A DNA stretch of 64,000 nt. It comes from Treponema bryantii NK4A124. GTDB taxonomy: Bacteria; Spirochaetota; Spirochaetia; Treponematales; Treponemataceae. Where the stretch lies: positions 1-64,000 of the forward strand of contig NZ_ATWV01000003.1 of NCBI RefSeq assembly GCF_000421345.1. Reading direction: 5' to 3'. The position numbers and the translations under genes were made by a program. This document shows, in pieces, positions 1 to 8,891 of this stretch. The notes under the pieces were generated by a model, which ran no database searches, was not told the origin of the DNA, and worked only from the letters and a program-made list of their open reading frames with translations. Positions within the stretch are counted from its first letter, which is position 1. Each line of letters opens with the position of its first letter.

Positions 1-113
1 TTCTGTTAAATCTTGTTATACTTTTTCCACCCATACAGAAATTCTAATAGATTTTAGAATTTTTAAATAGTAGGTTCCTTAAGTTGATGATGTTGCGCAA
101 CGCCCCCAGTGAA

Positions 114-359
114 TTAATCTAAGCCATTAAGAAAGCTTTCCCAGTCTTTTGTTACATATGGTTCGTTATATTCATATTGAGCTATACGAGGTGAACCATC
201 TTTGTTGCCAAAACAAGAATCCATGTATTCTTTTTGATTTTCTGAATTAGACTCAATATCATAAAACTTCATTTCTGGAAAGTTAATTTTAGCTAATTCA
301 ATAGCTCGTTGAGTCTCTTGGTTTTTACTTGATCCGAATAATTTGAAAATCATTGGCAT
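114..359 (-). CDS. small hypothetical protein, possibly glutaredoxin-fold without CxxC
   Basis: This gene encodes about 79-81 residues. The second ATG (codon 3, at 353) has the better ribosome site, AAGTGAG six bases upstream, so translation may start there. The pattern is a short beta strand (MIFKLFG), a helix, a strand (MKFYDIES), then an SPRIAQ turn and a final amphipathic helix ending FLNGL. This order is reminiscent of glutaredoxins, where a TVP turn precedes a glycine-rich segment and a last helix. The CxxC redox site is replaced by SSKNQ, so a thiol-redox role is unlikely. It lies just downstream of a decayed DUF262 fragment at the end of the restriction island. The fold assignment is inference only; I do not recognise a family. 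Confidence 0.5.
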   Translation of the reverse strand: MPMIFKLFGSSKNQETQRAIELAKINFPEMKFYDIESNSENQKEYMDSCFGNKDGSPRIAQYEYNEPYVTKDWESFLNGLD

Positions 360-364
360 CTCAC

Positions 365-466
365 TTATAATTTCCTATAATTCTCTAAAATTGCAATCTC
401 GTTTGATTTGATAAAGTTTAAGATTTGTTCGAATGTGTAGTCGTGTACGCTGTAGTTTTCGGACAT
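365..466 (-). pseudogene. N-terminal remnant of a DUF262 (GmrS/ParB-like) defence gene
   Basis: A 33-codon reading frame starts at 466 and stops at 365. Its segment YTFEQILNFIKSNEIAI matches the start of DUF262 proteins, which usually read Y(T/S)(I/F)xxLLxLIxxxEIxIPExQRxxVW. Here the IPEIQR signature is worn to ILENYR and the frame ends two codons later, so the nucleotide-binding and nuclease parts are absent. DUF262 proteins are modification-dependent restriction or other anti-phage factors, which fits its place beside a type I restriction operon. No convincing Shine-Dalgarno site is visible. It could be a real microprotein, but truncation of a formerly larger gene is the simpler reading. 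Confidence 0.45.
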
Positions 467-554
467 AACTCTATCCCCTATTTATAACTTTTTAATACAT
501 TCATGCTCAATTGACGCCATTTTTATTGTTTCAGAAAATCCTTTATATAACACA

Positions 555-1271
555 TTATTCTATAATCACATTTTCATAAAATCTAATTCCAAGATCATTT
601 ATAAAAGCCCCTCCAGAATTACCGCAAAATGTGCCTCCGCTTGGTAAATGAAGAAAACCGGATAATACTAATGGTGAAAAATCTGTATTTAATCTCTTTA
701 ACTCTAGTTCTTTATCAAAGTTTTCTTTTTTTCTGGAATTGTCTTTGCATTGATAATACACTTTCAAAGTAGAAATACTTGTAATAGGATTCAAAGAACC
801 AATTGAAAACTGTATAGCATTATATTCATCTACAGTGAATATCTTTTCTTTAAAAGTTGTAACAAATAATTTAGCAAGCCATTTTGCTTTTATTTCTGTC
901 TCATATTTATCTAAAGAAAAAAGCGTTTGTTCCATAACAAAATCTAACATTTTTTTAGTGCCACATATTTCTTCAATTCTTTCTTTATAATCTTCCTTAT
1001 CAAAAATACCACTATTTTTAATTGGAATAATAAAAGCATTGAATTTTCTTATAGCAAGGATAGTTGAAATATTAGAGGCAATCTTTACTCCAGAAATCAT
1101 CCATTTGAGAATTGGAATATCTGTCAGGATTGATTCTTTACCCGTTAGCGCCAAAACAGCGGCTTTCAAATCTATTTGTGATAAATCGAATACTGTTTCT
1201 AAAAGATTAGAATTTATAGCTTCTATAAGTTCATTTGTTGCAGCATAATCTGCATTCTCGTTATCTGTCAT
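555..1271 (-). CDS. hypothetical protein at the end of the type I RM operon
   Basis: The product has 238 residues and I do not recognise its family. The start ATG lies one base after the hsdS stop codon and is preceded by GAGGAG with nine bases of spacing, so it is clearly part of the restriction operon. Residues about 50-85 (ILTDIPILKWMISGVKIASN and the following stretch) form a hydrophobic hairpin that could insert in or contact membrane. The middle is helical and charged. The last 35 residues look like the end of a winged helix (LVLSGFLHL, then a Gly-rich turn, then NDLGIRFYENV). Possible roles include an accessory or abortive-infection factor coupled to restriction; this rests only on position. 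Confidence 0.7.
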   Translation of the reverse strand: MTDNENADYAATNELIEAINSNLLETVFDLSQIDLKAAVLALTGKESILTDIPILKWMISGVKIASNISTILAIRKFNAFIIPIKNSGIFDKEDYKERIEEICGTKKMLDFVMEQTLFSLDKYETEIKAKWLAKLFVTTFKEKIFTVDEYNAIQFSIGSLNPITSISTLKVYYQCKDNSRKKENFDKELELKRLNTDFSPLVLSGFLHLPSGGTFCGNSGGAFINDLGIRFYENVIIE

Positions 1272-1272
1272 C

Positions 1273-2502
1273 TTACAATTCTCCTCTAAACGCCCTTGCC
1301 AGTATTGATTTTTTTAGCAGGGCGATTTGGTCTAGGACGGTTTGTGTGGCTTCTTTGACATGGGATTCTTTCTCTAGTACGGTGTCGAGGAAATTGACAA
1401 TTGACAGTTGATAATTGAGAGGAGGCAGTTTTATAGGAAAACTGGCGATAATTTTTCCGCTCAAATTTAATTGATTACCACCTACTGATTGTTCACGAAT
1501 CTGCCAATAATTACACATAAAATAATAGAATAAGAATCGATTATTTAATTTTTCGTTTGGTTGGAGGACGCAAACAGCCTGATTTGTTGCTGTCGGAATT
1601 TTTATTATTGCAGCTTTTCCACGAGTTACGCCCATTCCATACATGGCAACAACGACAGATTCAGCTGGAAATATTTTTGCAGAACTGTTTTCTACACCTT
1701 CATTTGTAATTCTTTCTTCAACATCATAAATGTCGTTCCAATCAATTTCACCAGTTTTCAACCATGGAATATCACCATTTTCATAATACTCGGAATGACT
1801 TTTTGACGGAGTTCCACCAGAACCTAATCTGCAACATTCTCCAATCGTAGTATCTTCCCAATCCTCAATCGGCAATTCTTCATCATCAATTTTTAATTGT
1901 CCGGTGAAGGCTTTGTGCAGGATGGCGGCTTTGCGGGTTTCGAAGCTGTCTAGTACTGATTGGGCTTTTTCCTGAGCCTGGTCTAGTTTTGCGAACATTG
2001 TTTCTATGCGGTTTACGATGCGCTGTTGTTCGGTGAGAGGTGGTAACGGAAAATGTAATTGTAATAAAGAATTAGATGATAAATGTTTTACCGTAACACT
2101 TGGAGTTGCATCATTGATCTGTTTTAATGGAATTGGTAAATAATAATACAAAAATTTATCATCTAAATCTTTTGAAGCTGATTTAATTTTACAAACTCGT
2201 TGATTTAATAAACCAAAATCTGATTTCCATCTTGAAATATTGAAATCTCCATCCATTCCAATAAGTATTTCATCTTTTTTGATTTTATATTCATCAGGAC
2301 AATCTTCATCTGTAAATGTTTCTGTATAGCCTCTTACAACATCACGAATTCTTATAAGTGGAAAAGCATTTTCAGAAGAATTTGTAAATCGTCCAGAATC
2401 AAATGGATAACCATTGAGTATTTTTACATAATCACCTAACTCAGCAATTTTCCAGGAGGCATTTGGAATTATTGGCTCAGGTAAATCAACTTTCTTTGCC
2501 AT
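1273..2502 (-). CDS. hsdS: type I restriction-modification specificity subunit HsdS
   Basis: HsdS chooses the bipartite DNA target for the HsdM methylase and HsdR nuclease. The 409-residue protein has the usual two target-recognition domains, about residues 14-150 and 215-355. Each is followed by a conserved helical spacer: LPPLTEQQRIVNRIETMFAK near 155 and LPPLNYQLSIVNFLDTVLEK near 355. The spacers end in matching phrases AILHKAFTGQL and SILARAFRGEL. The gene starts three bases after the hsdM stop and is intact, with no second hsdS copy or inverted repeat in the window that would suggest shuffling. The target sequence cannot be read from the protein. Confidence 0.95.
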   Translation of the reverse strand: MAKKVDLPEPIIPNASWKIAELGDYVKILNGYPFDSGRFTNSSENAFPLIRIRDVVRGYTETFTDEDCPDEYKIKKDEILIGMDGDFNISRWKSDFGLLNQRVCKIKSASKDLDDKFLYYYLPIPLKQINDATPSVTVKHLSSNSLLQLHFPLPPLTEQQRIVNRIETMFAKLDQAQEKAQSVLDSFETRKAAILHKAFTGQLKIDDEELPIEDWEDTTIGECCRLGSGGTPSKSHSEYYENGDIPWLKTGEIDWNDIYDVEERITNEGVENSSAKIFPAESVVVAMYGMGVTRGKAAIIKIPTATNQAVCVLQPNEKLNNRFLFYYFMCNYWQIREQSVGGNQLNLSGKIIASFPIKLPPLNYQLSIVNFLDTVLEKESHVKEATQTVLDQIALLKKSILARAFRGEL

Positions 2503-2505
2503 CTT

Positions 2506-3921
2506 CTACTTCTCCGTCTTCTGCAGTTCGCGGACAACTTCTTTGATTAGGTCTGCGGCCATTTCAAGCTGGTCTATGCAGGCTTGGGCGCTTTCGATTG
2601 GGTCTGGAAGATCTTCGTAGTCGAGGATGCTTTCGTCGCGGATAAGGCCAAGGTCAAGGCTGTTTCCTTTTGCGGCAATCTGGTCGCGGGTAAAGCAGTT
2701 CCAGCGTTCGTCTTTTATTTTTGTGCGGTCACTGGCTTCGTAGGCTTTGATGAAGTCGGCAAAGTGTTCTTTTTTGAGTTGATTCGTTTTGCCAAAGCTT
2801 GGCATGTTGGTACGAAGGTCGTAGAACCAGACTTCTTTTGTGTTGTCTTTGTCGGTTTTTCCGCGGGTAAAAAAGAGGACGTTTGTTTTTACGCCCTGTG
2901 CATAAAAGATTCCGGTTGGCAGGCGGAGGACTGTGTGCAGATTGCATTTGTTCATTAAGTCTACGCGGATTTTTTCGCCGTCGCCATCTGCAAAAAGAAC
3001 GTTATCCGGAAGAACTACTGCGGCTCTGGCTTTTCCGTCTGCTTTTAATGAGCGGTAGATGTGCTGCAAAAAATTGAGCTGCTTGTTGCTTGTAGTGTAA
3101 GTAAGGTCTGTGCGAAGGGCACGTTCACCGCCTTTTTTAGTTCCGAATGGAGGATTTGTAAGAACTACATCGTAGCCTTTCATTTCCATTCCGATTGAAC
3201 TTAAGGTGTCGCCCAGTGTGATTTTGCCATTTATGTCGTGAAGATAGGCATTCATAAGGGCTAGACGATGTGTGTCGTGAACAAGTTCTGTTCCAGTAAA
3301 GGCCTGGCTGTCTTCAAACTCCTGCTGCTCACTTGTACAGTGAATGAGGTTGTTGTTGTTGTCGAGTACATATTTGTGGGCGCTGATCATAAAGCCAAAA
3401 GTTCCACAGGCCGGGTCGTTGCATTTTTCGCCAAGCTGAGGTTTTACAAGTTCTGTCATTACATCGATTAAAACTCGCGGTGTAAAATATTGCCCTGCTC
3501 CGCTCTTTTTTTCTGTGGCATTTTTCTCGAGCAGGCCTTCGTAAAGATCGCCCAGTCCTTCGTCTTTTGCACTGAACCAGTCGAGCGCATCTATTGATTT
3601 TATGATTTTTTCAAGATTCTTTGGTTCGTCGATTGAAGTTTGACTACCGGCGTAAATCTCAAGTACACGGCCACTTGTTTTTGTTCCCAGATGGTCAAGG
3701 AGTTCTTTGTAAAAATCTTTGAGGGCGATTCCATCTTTCTTTACAAGCTTGGCCCAGCGATATTTCTCCGGTATCTGTTCTTCGGCTCCGGGTATCTCTG
3801 AACACATTTTTAAGAATAAGATATATGTAAGTTCGTTTAAATAATTTTGATATGTAATTCCATCGTCGCGAAGTACATTACACAGGTTCCAAAGTTTGCT
3901 TACGATTTCTTGTGTTGTCAT
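2506..3921 (-). CDS. hsdM: type I restriction-modification DNA methyltransferase HsdM
   Basis: This 471-residue subunit transfers methyl groups from S-adenosylmethionine to N6 of adenine and forms the M2S core of the complex. The N-terminal helical HsdM_N domain (about 1-130) is followed by AGQYFTPR. Motif I is at 169-177 and reads DPACGTFGF; most relatives have Gly or Ala where Phe175 stands. Motif IV NPPF is at 256-259. The C terminus is a coiled tail for HsdS contact. The gene lies between the AlbA-type gene and hsdS with gaps of 12 and 3 bases, so the genes are co-transcribed. All catalytic motifs appear present, so the enzyme is probably active. Confidence 0.95.
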   Translation of the reverse strand: MTTQEIVSKLWNLCNVLRDDGITYQNYLNELTYILFLKMCSEIPGAEEQIPEKYRWAKLVKKDGIALKDFYKELLDHLGTKTSGRVLEIYAGSQTSIDEPKNLEKIIKSIDALDWFSAKDEGLGDLYEGLLEKNATEKKSGAGQYFTPRVLIDVMTELVKPQLGEKCNDPACGTFGFMISAHKYVLDNNNNLIHCTSEQQEFEDSQAFTGTELVHDTHRLALMNAYLHDINGKITLGDTLSSIGMEMKGYDVVLTNPPFGTKKGGERALRTDLTYTTSNKQLNFLQHIYRSLKADGKARAAVVLPDNVLFADGDGEKIRVDLMNKCNLHTVLRLPTGIFYAQGVKTNVLFFTRGKTDKDNTKEVWFYDLRTNMPSFGKTNQLKKEHFADFIKAYEASDRTKIKDERWNCFTRDQIAAKGNSLDLGLIRDESILDYEDLPDPIESAQACIDQLEMAADLIKEVVRELQKTEK

Positions 3922-3933
3922 TTTTTTATTCCT

Positions 3934-5463
3934 TTATATTATTTCCCAATATCCGCCTTTATCTGCTCCAACGCGACGGATTATTCCTTTTTCTTTTAGT
4001 TGTTTTATTTGCCATTCTATACCGCGTCTTGTTAGTCCTGTTATTTCTCCTAATTTTTTTTGAGTAATAGAAGGATTTTCTTTTATTGCAGTAATAATTA
4101 TGTTCGCAGTAAGGGAGTTTTCTCCACAGTTTTCTCCACAGTTTTCTCCACAGTTTTTCTGGCTGGATTCTGCTACTGATTCTGATTCGTTGTAAAAGTC
4201 ATCTCTTACAAAAAATCTGCTGATGAAATACGAATGTTCTTCGTCTGTTTCAAATTCTGGCTTAGGAGAACCGTTCTTTTCCAGTGCATTCAGGATTTTC
4301 TTAAAACCTGTGTTACGGCCTTCTGTAAGGTGCAGTTCTTTTAAGAACTCTCCAATTCTTCGGTTTCTGTAGCGGCGGTTTGTGACTTTAAAATTTTTCA
4401 ATCCCTCTATTGTTACAGAACGGTCTGGGCCCGGGTGGCTGATAATTTCAATTTTATCATTTTCTACACGTACTTCTATAGGCTCTCGAACATCATAGCC
4501 TTTATGATAAACTGCATTTGCAAGAGCTTCCTCAATTGCCGCAAATGGATAATTAAAAAATCTGTCTGCTTCTGCCCTGTCGGGATATTTTATAACTTTT
4601 TCCTTGATAACTGAATTTTGAATATACTGTAAAGCTTCCCTAAGCTGCTGATGTATCGGGCCTTTGAAAGTTTTTTCAATTAATTTGTCGCCACCAACAC
4701 CATCGGGGAATTCAACAATATCAATTTGCGAATATGGCATAAACTTTTCTGGATTCATACTGAAGAACAAAAGCGCAACATTTCTCGGCTTCATGAATTC
4801 AGGCTGAGAGTTGCATAATTCCATATTCATGCACAAATCTTCAAACTTCATTGTATCAACTTCTGATTCAAGGCTGCTTCCAATTTCGTGAAGATAAGAT
4901 TTTATAAGTGTTATATTTAAATCTGAAAGTTCTGCCTGATGGTTTACACGATCATCAAAAGGAACTTTGTTTGCAAGAGAAAATAAATCATTAAGCTCTT
5001 CGTTCGACGGCTTTATTGTGCTGTTCATTTTACGAATAAAATATGTTGCTTCACTGGATGGAATAGCCTTGCCGCTTTTAAATGTAAAATGACTTGGTGA
5101 TTTATACGGTCGAACTTGACCGCCTGGACACCAGACAATGATTAATTTTGTATTTTCATCATAATCTACTGGAGCAACAACCGGCAGATAATCTGGCGTA
5201 ATAAGTTTGCATTTGTTTAAGAGATCTTTTAGAATATCGTCAACTTCTGCAGCCGGAACTCCTTTAAGAGGAAACTTTGGGCGACCGTTATCATCTTCTA
5301 CACCAATAACTAAATAGCCGCCAGACCAGTTATCTATATCATTTGCAAAGGCTGTAATTGTTTTTAATGAGGCATCAGGATTCCAGGTTTCTTTAAATTC
5401 GATTCTTGCCCACTCAACAACATTTCCTGTAAGCAAAGTTTTTATGTTTATAGGTAAAGCCAT
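3934..5463 (-). CDS. AlbA_2/Schlafen-type putative DNA-binding ATPase-like protein in RM operon
   Basis: The 509-residue protein has three recognisable parts. Residues about 15-140 match the Schlafen AlbA_2 (divergent AAA_4) domain, with EFKET near 22 and SGGYLVIGVED near 47. Residues about 300-420 match the GHKL-like HATPase_c_4 segment, with the EEALANAVYHKG helix carrying the Glu and Asn typical of the ATP site. Residues about 450-509 form a winged helix (ITQKKLGEITGLTRRGIEWQI). The linker carries three CGEN units coded by a 12-bp tandem repeat. Such proteins are common accessory genes in type I RM loci, but their role is unsettled; regulation or RNA/DNA sensing are options. It sits nine bases after hsdR and 12 before hsdM. 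Confidence 0.85.
   Translation of the reverse strand: MALPINIKTLLTGNVVEWARIEFKETWNPDASLKTITAFANDIDNWSGGYLVIGVEDDNGRPKFPLKGVPAAEVDDILKDLLNKCKLITPDYLPVVAPVDYDENTKLIIVWCPGGQVRPYKSPSHFTFKSGKAIPSSEATYFIRKMNSTIKPSNEELNDLFSLANKVPFDDRVNHQAELSDLNITLIKSYLHEIGSSLESEVDTMKFEDLCMNMELCNSQPEFMKPRNVALLFFSMNPEKFMPYSQIDIVEFPDGVGGDKLIEKTFKGPIHQQLREALQYIQNSVIKEKVIKYPDRAEADRFFNYPFAAIEEALANAVYHKGYDVREPIEVRVENDKIEIISHPGPDRSVTIEGLKNFKVTNRRYRNRRIGEFLKELHLTEGRNTGFKKILNALEKNGSPKPEFETDEEHSYFISRFFVRDDFYNESESVAESSQKNCGENCGENCGENSLTANIIITAIKENPSITQKKLGEITGLTRRGIEWQIKQLKEKGIIRRVGADKGGYWEII
4117..4152 (-). repeat. three tandem 12-bp units coding CGEN in the AlbA-type gene
   Basis: The unit gttttctccaca occurs three times without a mismatch, with a partial fourth (gtttt) after it. 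In the coding frame each unit gives Cys-Gly-Glu-Asn. Because the unit is a multiple of three, copy-number change lengthens or shortens the linker without breaking the frame. Confidence 0.95.
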
Positions 5464-5472
5464 TTAGTCTCC

Positions 5473-8400
5473 TTATGCCGCATCATCATACAGATATTTA
5501 TTCAATTCAGCAATCAATGCGTGAAGCTGGAACTTAAAGTCTTTATCAATGCGCTTAAAGCCACCTTTATTGCGGAATATAACTACATTATCAAATATAG
5601 ATTCTTCCAGTACGTTTTCCTGTAAAAGATTTGCTTCTATTACGTTAAGCCAGCCAAGTTCAACCGGACTAAAATTATGATTTGCCTTGAGCTTTGCAAC
5701 GGCTTTTTTTATTCTGTCTTCGTGACTCTGCATTGGCGAACCAATTGCGCAGGTTCTGATTACACTGATAATGTCTACTGTCAGGTCTGCGTTGGTAACT
5801 TTGTTCCATGCTGTGTTAAGGCTTGTAAGATCATACCCTTCATTTGCAAGAATAACGGCAAGATTTTTAAGCGCCTGGCGGGTAAGGTCGGCTGGCCTTG
5901 TGCAGACAATTTTTAAGGCTTCAATCTTGTTTCGGTTTTCTTTTATGTAATTTGTAAATTCTTCGATGTAATCTTCCGGCTGCTGCAGATTGTGCTTGCC
6001 GTATCCGCGGGTTATCTGAACATCTTTATCCTGCTTGTTATCTATGATAATTTTTCTCAGTTCCGCTTTATCATCTTCCAGCAGTTCAAATACTTTTCTG
6101 TCTTCAATAATCTGCTTTTTTGCTTCGATAGGATTTAATTCTTCAATCTTCTTGAGATATGTTTCTATGCTTGTTTCTTTTGTCAGAATCTTGAAGTTAG
6201 AAATTGCTTCAGGTGTGAGATTATTCTTTTTGCGGTTTACCTTTGCTAAGAGCTGTTCAATTTGATATTGAATTATTCTTGGTTCAGTGTCTGGTACTGA
6301 AGTCATCGCATCAATAAGTTCTGTCATTTTAATCTTTGGCTTTTGAACTACAGGCTGCATATCTATTTTATCTTTGATATGGTCATAGACTCCGGCTGGG
6401 TCATAAATATTAAAATGAGTTTTATTGATTTCCGGGCAGCGTCTTGTAGCACGTCCTAGCATCTGTTCAAATAAAATGCGGGATTTGATACATCGCATAA
6501 ATACAAGATTTGAAATTGAAGGAACATCAATTCCAGTGGTAAGCAAATCTACTGTTACTACAACACTTGGGAAGGTTTCATTCTTAAACTGTTTTATAAG
6601 GTCTTCTATTTTCTTTTGATTTCCACCGCCGGCGCTTCCTGTAATTTTCATTACAGCCTGTTCCGGAAGTTCATTTTTCTCGCAAATCTTTTTGATGATA
6701 TCTACAATCATATCTGCGTGTTCATCATTCACTGCAAATATCAAAGTTTTTCCGTGTGTGTCTGGTGCATCAAGTGTAAGATATCCGTTTTCAAAAAGTT
6801 CTGAAAAAACTGCTTCATTGAATGGACGTGTAATAATATCTCTGTTGAATTTTTCTACATCGTAATCAACTTCATCGGGCTCTACTTCTGCTTTAACAAC
6901 AGTCTTATTATTCGGGTCGTATTTATCTACAAGAGTTCCTGCTTCAAAATGAATTCCATTACGAGTTTTATCTGTAGAAATAATATAGGGAACGTCATGG
7001 TCGCAAAGATAACCTTCGTAAACTGCGCGGCGATATGAATAAGTATAAACAGGCTCTCCAAAAATCTGGGTAGTCTGTAAAGCTGGTGTTGCTGTAAAAC
7101 CGATTCTGACTGCATCAAAATATTCAATTATATTTCGGTACTTACTCTGATAATCTAGCTGGTCCCGGAAGAACAATTCTTCTTCAGCCATTTCTTTATC
7201 AAGAATATAACCACGATGAGCTTCGTCAATAATTACTAAATCAAAATCAGTAACAGCTGGCATACGGTCGCCATCATTGTACAAGATGCGCTGAACCATT
7301 CCCTGAACTGTAGAAATCTGAAGTTTTGTTTCTTTATCAATTATCTTTTCATCTAGATTTTTTATATTGTATATGTCTGTCAGTGGCTGAAGCTGATCAA
7401 GTTTTACTTCGCTAAATACATCAAAGGCTTGTTTTCCAAGAGAGTTACGGTCTACCAAAAGCAATATTCGCTTAAAACGTCCTGTCTTTAAGAAGCGATA
7501 AATTAAGGCAAGGAAGGTTCTTGTTTTTCCGGTTCCTGTTGCCATAGCTAAAAGAATATTTTTTCTACCCTCTTCCAATGCTTTATCAACTGCGTGAATT
7601 GCTTCTATCTGATAATCGCGAAGACTCAAGCCATCTTTGTTTCGCAAGAAGTCTTCATCATCAAGCTTTTCATATTCTTGTTTGAATGCTTCGGAATTAC
7701 GTTCAAGTAGTTCTTCAATACCAATCGGACTCATCCAGCCCTGCAACGCTTTTGGAGCTTCTGTTGGTTTTGTAAAATTAATGAACCAGATTCCAGATTT
7801 TGTTTCCAACTGCTTAAGATAAGGGCGGCCATTTGTTGCAAAGGCAAAAGGAACTTTGTATTCCTTGTTTACACCCCAGGCTCCCTGAACGTAATCTTTA
7901 TCTGAATCTTTTATAAGGCTTGCATATTCTTTGCACTGCCCGTCAATTACACAAGGTATATCTTTGTGTTCAGCTTTTGCTTCAATTACTCCAACAAGTT
8001 TTTCACCAATAAAAAGAGCATAATCTGCATAACCGTGATTGTAAATTTTTGAATCAGTCTGCCATTCGGCAATGGCCATGTTGTGACCTTTTTGAGGTTT
8101 TGTACCGTGTAGTTTTTGATTTAAAATATTTGTATCACATTCCCAGCCAACTTTGCGGAGCTGGTCATCAATAAGTTCTCGAGTTTCAGCTTCTGTAAGT
8201 GGACGAGCCCGGTTTGCTTTATATGAACGGTTCTTACGTTCTGAAATTAAGATTTTTGGAACTTGTGCAGCGGCGATAGTTGCTTCTGCTAATAACTGAT
8301 TTTCTGTATCATCATCTTGTTTTTCTTGTGGGGTAAAATCTGCAGGTTTCTTTATTTTTATAATGATTTTCTTTTTTGCAAGTGCATTAAGTTTTTCTGG

Positions 8401-8817
8401 AGTTACATATTCTTTATATTCTGGATTTTTGTTTGTTCCATAAGTTCCTGCAAACCACAAACAAAGGCTGTATGCAATTGGAAGAAGTTCTCTAACTAAA
8501 ACTGAAGAATCTAAGTCCTCATGAACTGCTTCGTTTCCTATTTTCCTAAGACGGGTAAAAGATTTTGCAAGTAATGAATTAATGATACCGTAATCTTGGA
8601 GTGTATTTATTCTTGTTGCCTGATTTACATCATTAACATCACCTGTTGGACAAATGATATTATCGTATTGATAAATAAGAGTTGTTATGGTTTCCCCAAT
8701 TTTTCTGATTTTATATAAAGCACCATTTGGATCTGTCTCACAATATGATTCTGCCAATATGCCGAGTTTTGCGAGTACTGGAAATTCTTTTTTTAAATAG
8801 TCAAATGATGAAGCCAT
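5473..8817 (-). CDS. hsdR: type I restriction endonuclease subunit HsdR
   Basis: HsdR is the ATP-driven translocase and nuclease of the type I system. The 1114-residue protein begins with a DUF4145-type domain (about 1-130). Next is a PD-(D/E)XK nuclease region (about 210-300; DYALFI then LVGVIEAKA), then a superfamily 2 helicase. Walker A ATGTGKT has its lysine at 431 and the DEAH box starts at Asp531. Motif VI is in FEQMLGRATRR, near 780. The C-terminal region is EcoEI-R-like. Length and order fit the long EcoEI/EcoR124-like group with an extra N-terminal domain. It is the first gene of the operon, behind an extended -10 promoter, and no frameshift or lost catalytic residue is visible. Confidence 0.95.
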   Translation of the reverse strand: MASSFDYLKKEFPVLAKLGILAESYCETDPNGALYKIRKIGETITTLIYQYDNIICPTGDVNDVNQATRINTLQDYGIINSLLAKSFTRLRKIGNEAVHEDLDSSVLVRELLPIAYSLCLWFAGTYGTNKNPEYKEYVTPEKLNALAKKKIIIKIKKPADFTPQEKQDDDTENQLLAEATIAAAQVPKILISERKNRSYKANRARPLTEAETRELIDDQLRKVGWECDTNILNQKLHGTKPQKGHNMAIAEWQTDSKIYNHGYADYALFIGEKLVGVIEAKAEHKDIPCVIDGQCKEYASLIKDSDKDYVQGAWGVNKEYKVPFAFATNGRPYLKQLETKSGIWFINFTKPTEAPKALQGWMSPIGIEELLERNSEAFKQEYEKLDDEDFLRNKDGLSLRDYQIEAIHAVDKALEEGRKNILLAMATGTGKTRTFLALIYRFLKTGRFKRILLLVDRNSLGKQAFDVFSEVKLDQLQPLTDIYNIKNLDEKIIDKETKLQISTVQGMVQRILYNDGDRMPAVTDFDLVIIDEAHRGYILDKEMAEEELFFRDQLDYQSKYRNIIEYFDAVRIGFTATPALQTTQIFGEPVYTYSYRRAVYEGYLCDHDVPYIISTDKTRNGIHFEAGTLVDKYDPNNKTVVKAEVEPDEVDYDVEKFNRDIITRPFNEAVFSELFENGYLTLDAPDTHGKTLIFAVNDEHADMIVDIIKKICEKNELPEQAVMKITGSAGGGNQKKIEDLIKQFKNETFPSVVVTVDLLTTGIDVPSISNLVFMRCIKSRILFEQMLGRATRRCPEINKTHFNIYDPAGVYDHIKDKIDMQPVVQKPKIKMTELIDAMTSVPDTEPRIIQYQIEQLLAKVNRKKNNLTPEAISNFKILTKETSIETYLKKIEELNPIEAKKQIIEDRKVFELLEDDKAELRKIIIDNKQDKDVQITRGYGKHNLQQPEDYIEEFTNYIKENRNKIEALKIVCTRPADLTRQALKNLAVILANEGYDLTSLNTAWNKVTNADLTVDIISVIRTCAIGSPMQSHEDRIKKAVAKLKANHNFSPVELGWLNVIEANLLQENVLEESIFDNVVIFRNKGGFKRIDKDFKFQLHALIAELNKYLYDDAA

Positions 8818-8845
8818 TTTTACTCTCAGATTATTTTATTTTAAT

Positions 8846-8854
8846 ATTATAACA
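8846..8854 (-). promoter_or_regulatory. extended -10 promoter of the hsd operon
   Basis: On the minus strand the sequence reads TGTTATAAT, a TGn-extended -10 box, 29 bases before the hsdR start. No good -35 is visible at 16-18 bases, which is normal for extended -10 promoters. It lies in the 74-bp gap between the upstream operon and hsdR, so the RM operon probably has its own transcription start. Confidence 0.6.
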
Positions 8855-8891
8855 CAATTTTGTTTATATAGGTTGAAAATATTCTTAAAAC

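Noticed and set aside
41-65. AT-only hairpin (ATTCTAA/TTAGAAT) with a T-run as a terminator
   Set aside because: The stem has only two GC pairs and the T-run is on the plus strand, while the nearby gene runs on the minus strand.
4117-4152. Short direct repeats considered as a CRISPR-like array
   Set aside because: Units are 12 bp, contiguous without spacers and in frame within a coding gene.
4117-4152. On/off phase variation by slippage in the AlbA-type gene
   Set aside because: The unit is a multiple of three, so copy change alters linker length but cannot shift the frame.
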